Positions 1 to 9,154 of a stretch of 43,974 nucleotides of DNA are shown here, in pieces; the first letter of the stretch is position 1; each line of letters begins with the position of its first letter. Made by a program: the position numbers and the translations under genes. The stretch is from an uncultured Planctomyces sp. (lineage in GTDB: Bacteria > Planctomycetota > Planctomycetia > Planctomycetales > Planctomycetaceae): contig CALGTK010000469.1 in assembly GCA_937904325.1 (NCBI GenBank), positions 1 to 43,974 of the forward strand, written 5' to 3'. The notes beneath the pieces were generated by a model, which was given only the letters and a program-made list of their open reading frames with translations, ran no database searches and had not been told where the DNA came from.

Positions 1-96
1 GCACTGAACTTCGCCCTCAACGACGTGCCAAAAACCTCATCGGTCGATGAAGCCAGTAAAGAGCCAGCAGTGACGATTAACCACAAGGCGGCGTAA
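1..96 (+). CDS. 3' end of an unrecognised gene, cut by the window edge
   Basis: Reading frame 1 is open from the first base to a TAA at 94-96 and gives 31 residues. The peptide is hydrophilic, with no motif that identifies a family. It converges on the HEAT-repeat gene at 252-1643. An 11-bp inverted repeat follows about 47 bases after the stop. That the frame is coding is an inference from position and openness only. Confidence 0.45.
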   Translation, partial: ALNFALNDVPKTSSVDEASKEPAVTINHKAA

Positions 97-142
97 CATG
101 CCACAGCGACGAACCGAGCTTCGTCAATTAAATATTCAATCA

Positions 143-202
143 AACAATGAGCGCCAAGGCCGCAGGAGCAGTGTGATACTTCAGCTCTGGACGCTCATTG
201 TT
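143..202. repeat. 11-bp inverted repeat between convergent genes
   Basis: AACAATGAGCG at 143-153 is the exact reverse complement of CGCTCATTGTT at 192-202, with 38 bases between. It lies between the end of the left-edge gene and the end of the HEAT-repeat gene, where a bidirectional terminator or cruciform could sit. There is no T-run, and the loop is long for an intrinsic terminator, so the role is uncertain. Confidence 0.4.
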
Positions 203-251
203 CGAATCTGGACATTCAGCTCGGCCCGCAAACCGCATTCAAGACGACAGC

Positions 252-1643
252 CTACACTGATGGCGGCACAGCCATTGGCAGGCTGAGAGATTCTTCCTCG
301 GATTCAGGATGCAGATGACCGTTGACCATGTGCAGCACATCGCTGTCGTCGTTGAACCTGGCGGCGACGAGTGATTCAACATCGTCCGTCAGAAGTTTCA
401 GCAGGTCCAGAGCCATACTAACCACGTCGTCGTTCAACTTGGCAACGCTTCGACGCAGGAGCTTCAGTCCGGCATCCAACGATCCGTTGGGAAGATCGTC
501 AAACTGCGACAAAGCAACCGCGGCCTGCCCAGCGGTCGTCAAATGCGGATCGTTGATCAACTTCATGAGCGCTTCCAGAGCCAACTGCTCCTCTCCACAT
601 CCGGGACGCAGCGCGTAGGTCAAGGCACCTCGCACTGCCCCCTCGGAATCATCCATCAGGCGAAGCATTTCCAGGAACGTGTCAGACGTCAGCTTTGGCA
701 CGGAACTCAACGCAGCAGCAGCCTGTCGACGTACGCTGGTCTCACGTTGGCGAAGAAACGGTTCGATATCATTGGCCAGTTCCTCGGCTGCTTCGGAGTT
801 ACGAACGAGCTCGCGCAACGTCTCGAAGTGCTGAGTTTTCAACGGTGAATTCAAGATCGCTCTAAGGTCGCTGACCGACCGGTTTTCGAGGATCAATCCA
901 AAATCATCTTTGTTAAAAACACAGTCCCCCGTTTTCGTCAGATACTTCAGACTGGGAGCCATCGTATGCCCGACTTCGCGACTGATCGATGTCGCCCACT
1001 CGGGCGTCTCTTCATCGCGAACCCAGGCAAGCAAAGCGAGAACGTGCCCGTAATTGGTCGGGGTAAGCACCCCCTTTGTCGAAGTTTCATCCGGCCCGCA
1101 ACTACTGCAACCGCCTGTGCCGCAACCCGGTACTCCGCTACGACGGAGAGAATTTGCCGCAAAGACTCCCAGCCCGTAACAAGCCGGCACCAGATCGATG
1201 ACCCACGAAACATCCTGGGACCGAGCGATGTCGGGAAACTTTCGCCGCACAACTTCATGCCCGATCAGATAAGCCGACGTCGCCAGCAGTCTGTCCGGAT
1301 CCTGTGGCAGCGACTGAGCAAGAACAAGTCGAGGCCGCTCTTCCGGGGTCTGAGGACCGACATACGCACCAGACGCTCCGCCCAGGTTCGCATCCTCGGT
1401 CGTTTGCAACACAAAATCATCAATTGAAAGATCCATCCAGTAGCAGATCTGAGCAACAAACGCCGCCAGTTCCTGCTCACTACCCGAACCAATCTTCGGC
1501 ACGTCAGCATCGCCCGGCGTCAGAATTTTTGTCTGCCGGATTCGCTCCCCACCGACACCGGCCGCCAAATCACGAAACCGCCGCTCGATCCATGCTTTAA
1601 TCCCAATTTCAAGCGGACACTTCGGTGAAAACAAACCAAACAT
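252..1643 (-). CDS. HEAT-repeat protein with a cysteine cluster, function unknown
   Basis: A 463-residue protein with no signal peptide. The first 170 residues contain a helix with HEVVRRK (H129-E130), followed by IDLVPACYGLGVFAANS at about 149-165. This resembles the HE-helix plus GLGxFxANS segment of a group of uncharacterised bacterial proteins that look like degenerate metallopeptidases; that comparison is from memory. A glycine/cysteine-rich stretch follows (C174, C179, C182), which might bind a metal. Residues about 255-440 are paired amphipathic helices typical of HEAT/armadillo repeats, which usually mediate protein contacts. The ATG has GGAG six bases upstream, so the start is well supported. 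It could be a scaffold or regulator, but its substrate or partner cannot be read from the sequence. Confidence 0.75.
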   Translation of the reverse strand: MFGLFSPKCPLEIGIKAWIERRFRDLAAGVGGERIRQTKILTPGDADVPKIGSGSEQELAAFVAQICYWMDLSIDDFVLQTTEDANLGGASGAYVGPQTPEERPRLVLAQSLPQDPDRLLATSAYLIGHEVVRRKFPDIARSQDVSWVIDLVPACYGLGVFAANSLRRSGVPGCGTGGCSSCGPDETSTKGVLTPTNYGHVLALLAWVRDEETPEWATSISREVGHTMAPSLKYLTKTGDCVFNKDDFGLILENRSVSDLRAILNSPLKTQHFETLRELVRNSEAAEELANDIEPFLRQRETSVRRQAAAALSSVPKLTSDTFLEMLRLMDDSEGAVRGALTYALRPGCGEEQLALEALMKLINDPHLTTAGQAAVALSQFDDLPNGSLDAGLKLLRRSVAKLNDDVVSMALDLLKLLTDDVESLVAARFNDDSDVLHMVNGHLHPESEEESLSLPMAVPPSV

Positions 1644-2053
1644 AAACAGCTCCAGAACCCGAGCGATCGGGAAACAGCTAAATGAACAGGTACGGCAGGC
1701 GGGGATAAGGAATCTCCAGCAGCCCTATAATACGTCAAGGTATGCGACTGCAAGATGACTCATCAACGTCGTACATTTCCGTGCATCTGCCCCTGAAGTT
1801 ACAGCCGCCAACTTGCCGCCTCAATTCAACTTTCTCGCCAGTCATTTTCAATTTATGACCCAACTTTCGCACCACGACGGGTTCGCCCGAATAGCCAACC
1901 TCACACAGCATCTAAAAGCCGATCCAGATCACCGCCGCGCAGGATGAAACGAAACAAATCGTGGTCGCAATTAGCCCCGCAGCCATCCCTGAAGCTGCGA
2001 TTGAGAATCCGTCACTTCCACCTCACTCGGAAACGGTTGCCGGAAATGCAGCG
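1644..2053. other. Non-coding stretch upstream of the HEAT-repeat gene
   Basis: About 410 bases lie between the start of the HEAT-repeat gene and the end of the doubtful ORF at 2054-2635. The promoter of the HEAT-repeat gene should be here, but I see no convincing -35/-10 pair, repeat or RNA-like structure. Short ORFs on the plus strand from 1961 look like antisense shadows. Confidence 0.5.
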
Positions 2054-2635
2054 TTACTCCATCTCAGAGCCACGACGTTGACTGGCAACCTGAATACGGA
2101 AACTGCCGGGTTTCGCAAGCAGCTCGAACAGTATCGCAACTCGCCAGCCAAAGACTTCCCATTTGAAGACGCTCGAAAAGATGTCGCCGGGTTTGAAAAT
2201 GCTCTTATTGAGCTGCGACTCGGTTCGCGGCGGCAGACATGCGAATGGCAATTTCCGATTGAGGAAAGCCGTACGCAAATTTAATCCGTGCTGCTTCCTG
2301 AAGTGTCGGTCCAAGGTGACCTGTCGATAGTCTTCGCTGTACGGATCCGAATCAAGATTCGAGACGGAATGTTCATCCAGTCGTTCCTGGATTCTGGCCA
2401 GGCCCAGGCCGGCTTCGACGCGTAGAGGACAAAGTACAGTCAGAAGCAGAAAGCGGGCAAAAGCTTCCCATTGGTCGCATTGCTGCTGCCGGGAATCAAC
2501 CGCACCTGTGAGATGCGAGATCGACTGCAACCCAGAATCGCACAGCTTACGGACCATCGAGAGACTTCGAGCAGACGCGAAAGACGGAAAACTGCCGAAC
2601 TCATTAAGCGACCTCAACATTCCGGTTTCCAACAA
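2054..2635 (-). CDS. Unrecognised ORF, possibly a decayed or lineage-specific gene
   Basis: An open frame of 193 codons, starting with TTG at 2635 or ATG at 2620. The predicted protein contains runs that look like real protein, such as a hydrophobic segment near residues 55-70 followed by LARIQERLDEH, and several tryptophans in plausible contexts. I recognise no family, and no clear ribosome-binding site precedes either start. It lies on the same strand as its neighbours with no overlap. It may be a real orphan gene, the remains of one, or a chance frame. The competing plus-strand frame (1961-2284) looks worse. Confidence 0.35.
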   Translation of the reverse strand: MLETGMLRSLNEFGSFPSFASARSLSMVRKLCDSGLQSISHLTGAVDSRQQQCDQWEAFARFLLLTVLCPLRVEAGLGLARIQERLDEHSVSNLDSDPYSEDYRQVTLDRHFRKQHGLNLRTAFLNRKLPFACLPPRTESQLNKSIFKPGDIFSSVFKWEVFGWRVAILFELLAKPGSFRIQVASQRRGSEME

Positions 2636-2769
2636 TTCTGTCGACAGAAAATCGTTTGATTACGCTCTCAAAGCATAGACAAAGCGACGCTGCCAACCGA
2701 CGACGAAAAGCGATTCCAGATTCAATACCAAATCTGAATTGACCGCTCAGAATTCGTTATTCGCTGACT

Positions 2770-3594
2770 TCAGAAATCCGTGTTAGCCTTCAGTGTCAGC
2801 TCTTTGATCCAGGTATTCCGATAGCGAACATCGTGACCTTCGCATTGCAGCTTCAGGCCGCCTGGGACGTCAGTGATTCCTTTGCCGCCGTCGTTCCCGC
2901 CATCGATACCGGAATTGGGTCCGCCCCAGACTTTGTAAATCCTGACGTTGTCGTGGACCTTCCGTCCGTTGAAATACATCGAGACCAACGCATTTTCCGT
3001 TAGTTTTCCGTTGGTGAATCGTGCCGCTCGGAACTTGATGTCGTACGAATTCCATTTTCCGACACCGTTGTAAGCAAAGTAAGGCGACTCGGTTTCGTTG
3101 ATGACGGCCCCCATGCCATGTTTCGATTTGTCGCCGTCGAGCACCTGGATTTCGTACCGGTTCTGCAGGTAGACGCCGCTGTTGCCGCCGGATTTCATAA
3201 TCAGAAATTCGACGTGCAGCCTGAAATCACGATACTTCTTCTTCGTGACAATGTCAGCGGTCCCGTATTTGCCACCGGCAGCAACGGGATCATCGGTCAT
3301 CACGACTGACCCTTTATCAACCGGGTCGTTGACAATTTTCCATTTGATCGGCAGCGACGATGCAAAGCGAGGCCCTTCCCAATAGGTCCATCTGTCGTCA
3401 AGTCGTTTGCGCGAGCCGTCAATCAAAATCTCAGCGCCTTTAATTGGAGCCGCACCAACGCCGATGTGTCCCTGCCCAGCCGACTTTGGCACGTCTAACT
3501 TCACCTTAGAAGCTTTCTCTTCAGCCTGAACGACTCCGACACACAGTAATCCGACACACAGCTGAATCGTGAGTACATGGCAAACGTGTTTCAT
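2770..3594 (-). CDS. Secreted DUF1080 (3-keto-disaccharide hydrolase-type) protein
   Basis: A 274-residue protein. The frame is open further upstream, but the ATG at 3594 has AGGAAA eight bases before it and begins a clear signal peptide ending near VVQA-EE. The mature part is a single DUF1080 domain, a concanavalin-like beta-sandwich. Its hallmarks are GNSGVYLQNRYEIQVLDG in the middle and KLQCEGHDVRYRNTWIKEL near the C-terminus. Members of this family act on carbohydrates outside the cytoplasm; some are reported as 3-keto-glycoside hydrolases. Planctomycetes carry many copies. Substrate is unknown. It is transcribed divergently from the CheY-like gene. Confidence 0.92.
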   Translation of the reverse strand: MKHVCHVLTIQLCVGLLCVGVVQAEEKASKVKLDVPKSAGQGHIGVGAAPIKGAEILIDGSRKRLDDRWTYWEGPRFASSLPIKWKIVNDPVDKGSVVMTDDPVAAGGKYGTADIVTKKKYRDFRLHVEFLIMKSGGNSGVYLQNRYEIQVLDGDKSKHGMGAVINETESPYFAYNGVGKWNSYDIKFRAARFTNGKLTENALVSMYFNGRKVHDNVRIYKVWGGPNSGIDGGNDGGKGITDVPGGLKLQCEGHDVRYRNTWIKELTLKANTDF

Positions 3595-3930
3595 CGGATG
3601 TTTCCTGAAATAGTGACATCTGGGAACGAAGTTACTCAAGGTTAACGGGCGATCGACCTGTTGCGTAGACATCGGACTCACTTCTCCAGACGACTGAATC
3701 CTCGCGGGAGGTATTTCTCGGTAATTGAAATATTTCAACACGGGGAATCACCGAACCGGACGCCATACGTCAGGCAAAAGCTATGTTTCGAAGTATCCAC
3801 CCTTAGCATAAATTCGCCGCTCCGGGCGACACAGAGAGGTTGCGAGTGAATTTCTGACGCACGTCCTTCCGCAGGGGTGCCGCGTCCACATACCGAATGA
3901 TTCTCATAGGTTTTCTTAAGGGCATCAGAC
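3595..3930. other. Divergent intergenic region, DUF1080 gene / receiver gene
   Basis: About 336 bases separate the two divergent starts and must carry both promoters. The DUF1080 frame stays open to 3741, but the signal peptide and ribosome-binding site place its start at 3594. I see no convincing promoter motif, repeat or small gene here. Confidence 0.5.
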
Positions 3931-4302
3931 ATGAAGATCCTTCTCGTTGACGATTCGGGCACGATGCGAGCTATCCAGAAACGTTGCCTGCTAAAACTCG
4001 GAGTGTCTCCAGACGACGTTGTCGAGGCAGAAAATGGACAGGTCGCACTTGAAGCCTACCGCGCAGACACATTCGCCATCATTCTCACAGACCAGAACAT
4101 GCCTGTGATGGATGGCCTGACATTTGTGAAAGAAGTTCGCACAACGAATAAAGACATTCCGATCGTCATGATCACGACTGAGTCAGAACGCTCCCGAGTC
4201 ATCGTCGCCATCGAAGCTGGAGTTTCGGATTACCTCGTGAAACCGTTCACGGCGGACGACCTCAGCGCGAAACTGCGAAAGTGGATTCCGCTCAAAGTCT
4301 GA
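3931..4302 (+). CDS. Stand-alone CheY-like receiver
   Basis: A 123-residue single-domain response regulator. The acidic pair is D7-D8 in LLVDDSG, the phospho-acceptor is D54 in ILTDQNMPVMDG, the conserved Thr is in MITTES (82-83), and the conserved lysine is K104 in YLVKPF. No output domain follows, so it acts by binding a partner, as CheY does, or relays phosphate. There is no kinase, chemotaxis or flagellar gene next to it. AAGG precedes the ATG at about eight bases. It converges on the MFS gene with only 39 bases between the stops. Confidence 0.95.
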   Translation: MKILLVDDSGTMRAIQKRCLLKLGVSPDDVVEAENGQVALEAYRADTFAIILTDQNMPVMDGLTFVKEVRTTNKDIPIVMITTESERSRVIVAIEAGVSDYLVKPFTADDLSAKLRKWIPLKV

Positions 4303-4341
4303 TCCTGAATATTGGGCATCGCAAACGCGAGGACAGTCTGG

Positions 4342-5697
4342 TCATCGCATACGGTCAAGCGAAACGCTTCCCGTCTTTGATAGGCCGGCCAACAGAATCG
4401 CAAGCAGACAAGGCACGGCGGAGATACACCACACTCCCGACCAGCCTTGCAGCCAGCGTGCACTGTCAGGTGCATCAGCACTCGAAATGCCAATAAGCCC
4501 GGGCAGCTCATTAATTACAAAGCCGGGCGTTCCGGCCAGAATGTCATCCGCGATGACACCGCTGACCAGCATCCCGACAATTCCGCCAACGGAAACCAGC
4601 ATCATCTGATAACGACACGCCGAGACTCCGTGGTGCAACTTCAGGATTACGCCAAGCGTCCCAAAGAACGCGGCAATCGCGACACCCTGCAGGATCTGTG
4701 CCCCAAACAAACTCGCCATTGCGACCTGTCCAGATGGCGACGACTGCGACAACCAGGCCAGCAGAATCGCTCGACCGAGCCAGGCTGTCGCTCCAACAAT
4801 GAGCATCGTTCGCGTACCGAACCTCATCACACCCGTGCCAAGCAGAAACAGTCCGATCAACTCAAACACTTGATCAGACACCGTCAATCGATACACAAAC
4901 TGACGTTCCACAGCGTGGGCATTCAGAATCGACTGGAAGAACGGCGCGTTCCAAAAGTAATGGCATCGTTGAACGACAACGACCATCAGCACAGCCGCCG
5001 CCAGAAACACGCCAAGCCGGATCGTTGATACATCGTCCGTCTCCGGACCTACTCCGGCATGCTGGACAGGCTCCAGTTCGATCTCCGGTAGAAGAATCGC
5101 CGCAAATGCCGTCGCCAGCCCCGCCCAACCGGCAACCGGAATCAGGATTTCGTGCGACTCGATCATGGGCATAAGGTTTGGAAAGCGGATCAGCCCTGAC
5201 TCGCACAACCAGGCCGGAGCGATAAATCCAACTGTTCCCCAGACTCGCCACAGTCGAATCACCGAACGACCGGAAGACGTGGCCGCATCGCCCACGCGAG
5301 CAATCGATGACACTGATGGAGCGAGCAGCGAAAAATACAGAATCGTAAATCCGAAAACGTATCGCCAGTCACTGGTCGCATCCGCTGTTAGTTCTCCTCG
5401 AAAAGCTGCCGCCATCGCAACGCCAGCAGCCATCAGGTGACTCACAGCAAGTCCAAGCCGTACGTCGATTCCAAATCGACTCAGTGATCGCACGAAAATC
5501 TGAGCGATCAATAGTGAAAACGGAATCGCAGTGAGGATGACACCGCTTAACGTCCAGGAATACCCCAGAGTCCCCCTCAGATAGAGCGGCAACAACGGCA
5601 GTGCAGCCCCCAGCGTAAAGAAGTGCAGAAAGCCAACAAGTCCGGGCGCGACTCGCGCGAGACATGATGTTGTAGCTGGATGAGCAGTCGCATTCAC
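4342..5697 (-). CDS. Major facilitator superfamily transporter
   Basis: A 451-residue polytopic membrane protein with about 12 hydrophobic segments in two halves separated by a hydrophilic loop near residues 215-235 (LPEIELEPVQ). The first half has LPLLPLYLRGTLGYS after helix 1, the pattern of MFS_1-like and nucleoside:H+ symporter-like carriers. The family moves small solutes across the inner membrane using ion gradients. The substrate cannot be predicted. It stands alone: its end faces the receiver gene and its start faces the Dabb lipoprotein gene. Confidence 0.88.
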   Translation of the reverse strand: MNATAHPATTSCLARVAPGLVGFLHFFTLGAALPLLPLYLRGTLGYSWTLSGVILTAIPFSLLIAQIFVRSLSRFGIDVRLGLAVSHLMAAGVAMAAAFRGELTADATSDWRYVFGFTILYFSLLAPSVSSIARVGDAATSSGRSVIRLWRVWGTVGFIAPAWLCESGLIRFPNLMPMIESHEILIPVAGWAGLATAFAAILLPEIELEPVQHAGVGPETDDVSTIRLGVFLAAAVLMVVVVQRCHYFWNAPFFQSILNAHAVERQFVYRLTVSDQVFELIGLFLLGTGVMRFGTRTMLIVGATAWLGRAILLAWLSQSSPSGQVAMASLFGAQILQGVAIAAFFGTLGVILKLHHGVSACRYQMMLVSVGGIVGMLVSGVIADDILAGTPGFVINELPGLIGISSADAPDSARWLQGWSGVWCISAVPCLLAILLAGLSKTGSVSLDRMR

Positions 5698-5989
5698 AGG
5701 AATTCAGACTATTAGCTCTTGATGAAATTGGTTCTGGAGCCACCTTGTGAAATCGTGCGTCGGGCATACCAGCATCTTTTGCACAAAGTCGGTCTGTGAT
5801 TCTTGTCAGGTTCACGCACCAGATCAAGGAGTCGGTTGCGTACGAATTCCTGCCAGGTTCAGTTACCCTTAAGAGTTCGATTGAGCTCATCCCATCTGAA
5901 TCGAGACTCAATGGTCCTGTTGACGGGGCAAGCTGCAGGCATCTCGCAGAATCATGCCCTCACAAAGCTGCAGAAAAGGTCCACCTGAA

Positions 5990-6808
5990 ATGCGTCCAAT
6001 CCAACTGGCTTCCACTGTATTGTGCTGTCTGGCCATTGTTACCTGCGTATCCTGCGGTCCCGCCGCATCCCCCGAACCATCATCATTAACCGACCCTCAG
6101 GAAGAAACGACCGTGACCGACTTAATCGTTGAATCCATCGATGCAACGGAACCAGCCGAAGCGTCTGAGGAAGATCATTCCGGACAGGTCCTTCGCCACG
6201 CGGTCTTCTTCTCGTTCAAAGAAACAGCAACGGAAAATGACATCAAGGGGGTCATTGCCGCCTTTGCCGAATTGCCCTCAAAGATTGACTCAATCCTCAA
6301 CTTCCAGTGGGGAACCAACAACAGCCCGGAAGACCACGACGACGGATTCACACACTGCTTCCTCCTGACGTTCAAAGACGAAGCTGGTCGGGCCAAATAC
6401 CTGCCGCATCCCGATCACAAAGCTTTCGGCGACGTGCTGCAGCCTCACAAAGACAATGTCTTTGTCATCGACTACTGGGGAACTCCGCAGAAAACAATGG
6501 AGAATGAACTTAAGCACGCAGTCTTCTTCAAGTTCAAAGATGACGCGTCCCTTGAATCCGTCAAAAAAGTGGAAGAAGATTTCGCCGCCCTGCCATCAAA
6601 GATCGATACGATCAAAGCCTTCGAATGGGGTAAAAACAACAGTCCAGAAAGTCACAGCCACGAATTCACGCACTGCTTCATGGTGACGTTTGCAGACGCC
6701 GCCGGACGAGAGACATACCTTCCTCACGCAGACCACGAAGCATTCGTCGAAGTGCTGAAGCCGAGCCTCGACAAAGTCCGAGTTCTTGACTTCACTCCCG
6801 GAGAGTAG
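5990..6808 (+). CDS. Lipoprotein with two tandem Dabb domains
   Basis: A 272-residue protein. The frame is open from 5954, but the ATG at 5990 has AAAGGT eleven bases upstream and starts a lipoprotein-type signal (MRPIQLASTVLCCLAIVTC, then VSC). An acidic linker follows. Two homologous stress-responsive alpha/beta-barrel (Dabb, PF07876-like) domains come next, beginning LRHAVFFSFK and LKHAVFFKFK. Each contains a WGxNNSPE motif, FTHCF and YLPHxDHxAF. The repeats are close to identical in layout, so an internal duplication is likely. Dabb domains normally form dimeric barrels; two in tandem could make a complete barrel in one chain. No enzymatic role can be assigned. Confidence 0.9.
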   Translation: MRPIQLASTVLCCLAIVTCVSCGPAASPEPSSLTDPQEETTVTDLIVESIDATEPAEASEEDHSGQVLRHAVFFSFKETATENDIKGVIAAFAELPSKIDSILNFQWGTNNSPEDHDDGFTHCFLLTFKDEAGRAKYLPHPDHKAFGDVLQPHKDNVFVIDYWGTPQKTMENELKHAVFFKFKDDASLESVKKVEEDFAALPSKIDTIKAFEWGKNNSPESHSHEFTHCFMVTFADAAGRETYLPHADHEAFVEVLKPSLDKVRVLDFTPGE

Positions 6809-6959
6809 CCGTCCTGACCGACGCCGTTTATCTGCCATGTTTGAAGCTACAATGTCGGCGGCCTGTGATCCGAACCTAACTTCCAAATCCCACTGCCAAT
6901 GAACGTTATTTTCCCGAGCGTTCATCCATAACGAGTTCCATCCTGCTGCGGAGCCCTCA

Positions 6960-9152
6960 ATGCCCACCTCTTCTCACCTCGACACATCCGAAGCCGTTCG
7001 CCCACTCGACGAATCTGACGCATTTCAGCCTTCTCGAACATCGCAGATTCTCGTCGGAATCATTGTCGTCGCTCTGACAGTTTTTGGATTCGCAGTCGTC
7101 GGAACCAGCTTCGCCATCGGCGACGAGCAGCAGACCGAAAAAAAGAATGACGCTGCGAAGGCTCCCGACGAGACCACGTCGAAGAACACGGTCATCGGCC
7201 CGGATGGCAAGCCATTGGAGAATCCGTTTCCGAATCGGTTTCCAGCCCCCAGTCTCGATGGCGGAGAAGCATGGCTTAATACGTCAGGAGAAATATCACT
7301 CAAAGACCTGCGTGGTAAAGTCGTCCTGATCGACTTCTGGACTTACTGCTGTATCAACTGCATCCACGTTCTGCCGGACCTGAAGTATCTCGAGCAGAAG
7401 TATCCTGACGAACTAGTCGTCATCGGCTGCCACTCCGCAAAGTTCGACAACGAGAAAGACACTGAAGCAATCCGACGCGCGATTGTCAGGTACGAAATCG
7501 AGCATCCGGTCATTAACGATTCCGAGATGATCGTCTGGCGAAAAATGGGAGCCCGCTCGTGGCCGACACTCATTCTGATTGATCCGGAAGGAAACTACTG
7601 CGGATACGTTTCCGGCGAAGGCAATCGCGAACTGCTCGACGTGATCGTCGAAAAACTAATCGTCTGGCACAGTGCCAAGGGGACACTCGACAAAACGCCC
7701 GTGCGATTCGACCTCGAACGAGACCGTATGAAGTCCGGCCCGCTGAAGTTCCCGGGAAAACTCCTGGCTGACACAAATGGCGACAGACTTTTCATTTCCG
7801 ACAGCAATCACAATCGCATCGTTGTTTCAACACTCGGCGGCAAGCTGATCGATGTTATCGGCAACGGGCAGATCGGAGCCAAAGACGGCGGCTATACCGA
7901 AGCATCATTCGACCATCCGCAAGGAATGGCCCTGGACGGCGAAACCCTCTACGTCGCCGACACAGAAAACCATCTTCTGCGAACTATCGATCTGAAGACT
8001 AAAAAAGTGTCGACCCTCGCCGGAACAGGAATGCAGGATAGACGACGAACTCAAGGCGGCACTCTTAAGTCAACGGCCTTAAACAGTCCGTGGGACCTGG
8101 AAATCGTAGACGGTACTTTATTCATCGCGATGGCTGGGCCTCACCAGTTGTGGTCTCACGAAATCGGTACAAACGATATCGGAGCTTTCGCTGGCACCGG
8201 ACGCGAAGACATCATCGACGGACCACTTGACCAGTCAGCCCTTGCACAACCGTCAGGCATCTCCAGTGATGGCAAGTTCATCTACGTCGCTGACAGCGAA
8301 GGATCATCAATTCGCCAGGTTTCAGTCGACCCGAAAGGCAAGGTCACAACCATCGTCGGAGCCCACGACCTTCCCAACGGCCGCACTCTGTTTGAATTCG
8401 GCGATCGCGACGGCGTCGGTTCAGAAGCCCGACTGCAGCATCCGCTGGGGGTTCATTACTCAAACGGAAAGGTCTTTGTCGCTGACGCATACAATCATAA
8501 GATCAAAGTCATCGACGTCGCCAAGCGAGAAGTCACAACAATTTCAGGCACAGGTAAAACAGGAACCGACCTGGAACCGTTGCAACTTCACGAACCAGCT
8601 GGCATGACCATTTCAGGTGACACGCTTTATGTTGCCGACACAAACAACCATCGGCTCATTACCATCGACATGAAAACCCAGAAGGCGTCGAACTTCGAAA
8701 TCGTCGGTCTTTCGGAACCGACCAGGTCAGTCCGAATATCAGTGGGCGATAAGCCAGACAAAGCTCAACTTCTACAGGTAACGCCACAAAAGATTGCCGC
8801 CGGCGAGACAGTAATTCTGGCCGTCGATCTACAGATTCCTGATGGCTACAAACTGAACAACCTAGCGCCGCTGCGTGCAAAACTTTTCGCCAAAGGGAAA
8901 CAGCCCCTGATCGCAGAAGAACACCTCGGAAAGAGCATTAAGGGGAAAGTTGATGGCGAGACCGCTGTCTTTGCGATTCCGCTGGCTGCGTCTGAAGGTT
9001 CTGCCCAACTGCAACTGTCAGTGACTTACTCGTTCTGCCGCGGAGGTGTGGGTGGCCTTTGCAAGCTGCACACATCCCGATGGTTGCTACCGATTGCAAT
9101 CACGACTGACGGTGCCGCGACGATTAATCTTCAAACAGACCTGCCGAAGTAG
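6960..9152 (+). CDS. Membrane-anchored thioredoxin-like / NHL-repeat protein (NHLRC2-like)
   Basis: A 730-residue protein. GGAG six bases before the ATG supports the start. Residues about 28-52 form an uncleaved membrane anchor. A TlpA/AhpC-type thioredoxin domain follows, with WTYCCINCIH at about 127-136, so the redox pair is C131-C134. From about 230 to 570 there are NHL beta-propeller blades with recurring xxVADxxNHxL motifs (VADTENHLL, VADAYNHKI, VADTNNHRL). A C-terminal beta-sandwich of about 130 residues ends near CRGGVGGLCKLH. This domain order matches the NHLRC2 family, whose biochemical role is not settled. The active part probably lies outside the cytoplasm. birA begins two bases after its stop, so the two genes are probably co-transcribed. 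Confidence 0.92.
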   Translation: MPTSSHLDTSEAVRPLDESDAFQPSRTSQILVGIIVVALTVFGFAVVGTSFAIGDEQQTEKKNDAAKAPDETTSKNTVIGPDGKPLENPFPNRFPAPSLDGGEAWLNTSGEISLKDLRGKVVLIDFWTYCCINCIHVLPDLKYLEQKYPDELVVIGCHSAKFDNEKDTEAIRRAIVRYEIEHPVINDSEMIVWRKMGARSWPTLILIDPEGNYCGYVSGEGNRELLDVIVEKLIVWHSAKGTLDKTPVRFDLERDRMKSGPLKFPGKLLADTNGDRLFISDSNHNRIVVSTLGGKLIDVIGNGQIGAKDGGYTEASFDHPQGMALDGETLYVADTENHLLRTIDLKTKKVSTLAGTGMQDRRRTQGGTLKSTALNSPWDLEIVDGTLFIAMAGPHQLWSHEIGTNDIGAFAGTGREDIIDGPLDQSALAQPSGISSDGKFIYVADSEGSSIRQVSVDPKGKVTTIVGAHDLPNGRTLFEFGDRDGVGSEARLQHPLGVHYSNGKVFVADAYNHKIKVIDVAKREVTTISGTGKTGTDLEPLQLHEPAGMTISGDTLYVADTNNHRLITIDMKTQKASNFEIVGLSEPTRSVRISVGDKPDKAQLLQVTPQKIAAGETVILAVDLQIPDGYKLNNLAPLRAKLFAKGKQPLIAEEHLGKSIKGKVDGETAVFAIPLAASEGSAQLQLSVTYSFCRGGVGGLCKLHTSRWLLPIAITTDGAATINLQTDLPK

Positions 9153-9154
9153 CG

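Noticed and set aside
197-215. T-loop-like GTTCGAATC suggesting a tRNA
   Set aside because: No acceptor, D-arm or anticodon arm can be built around it.
1961-2284. Plus-strand ORF of 107 codons
   Set aside because: It is antisense to the 193-codon frame and has no family features or ribosome-binding site.
4303-4341. Terminator between the receiver and MFS genes
   Set aside because: The 39-base gap shows no stem or T-run.
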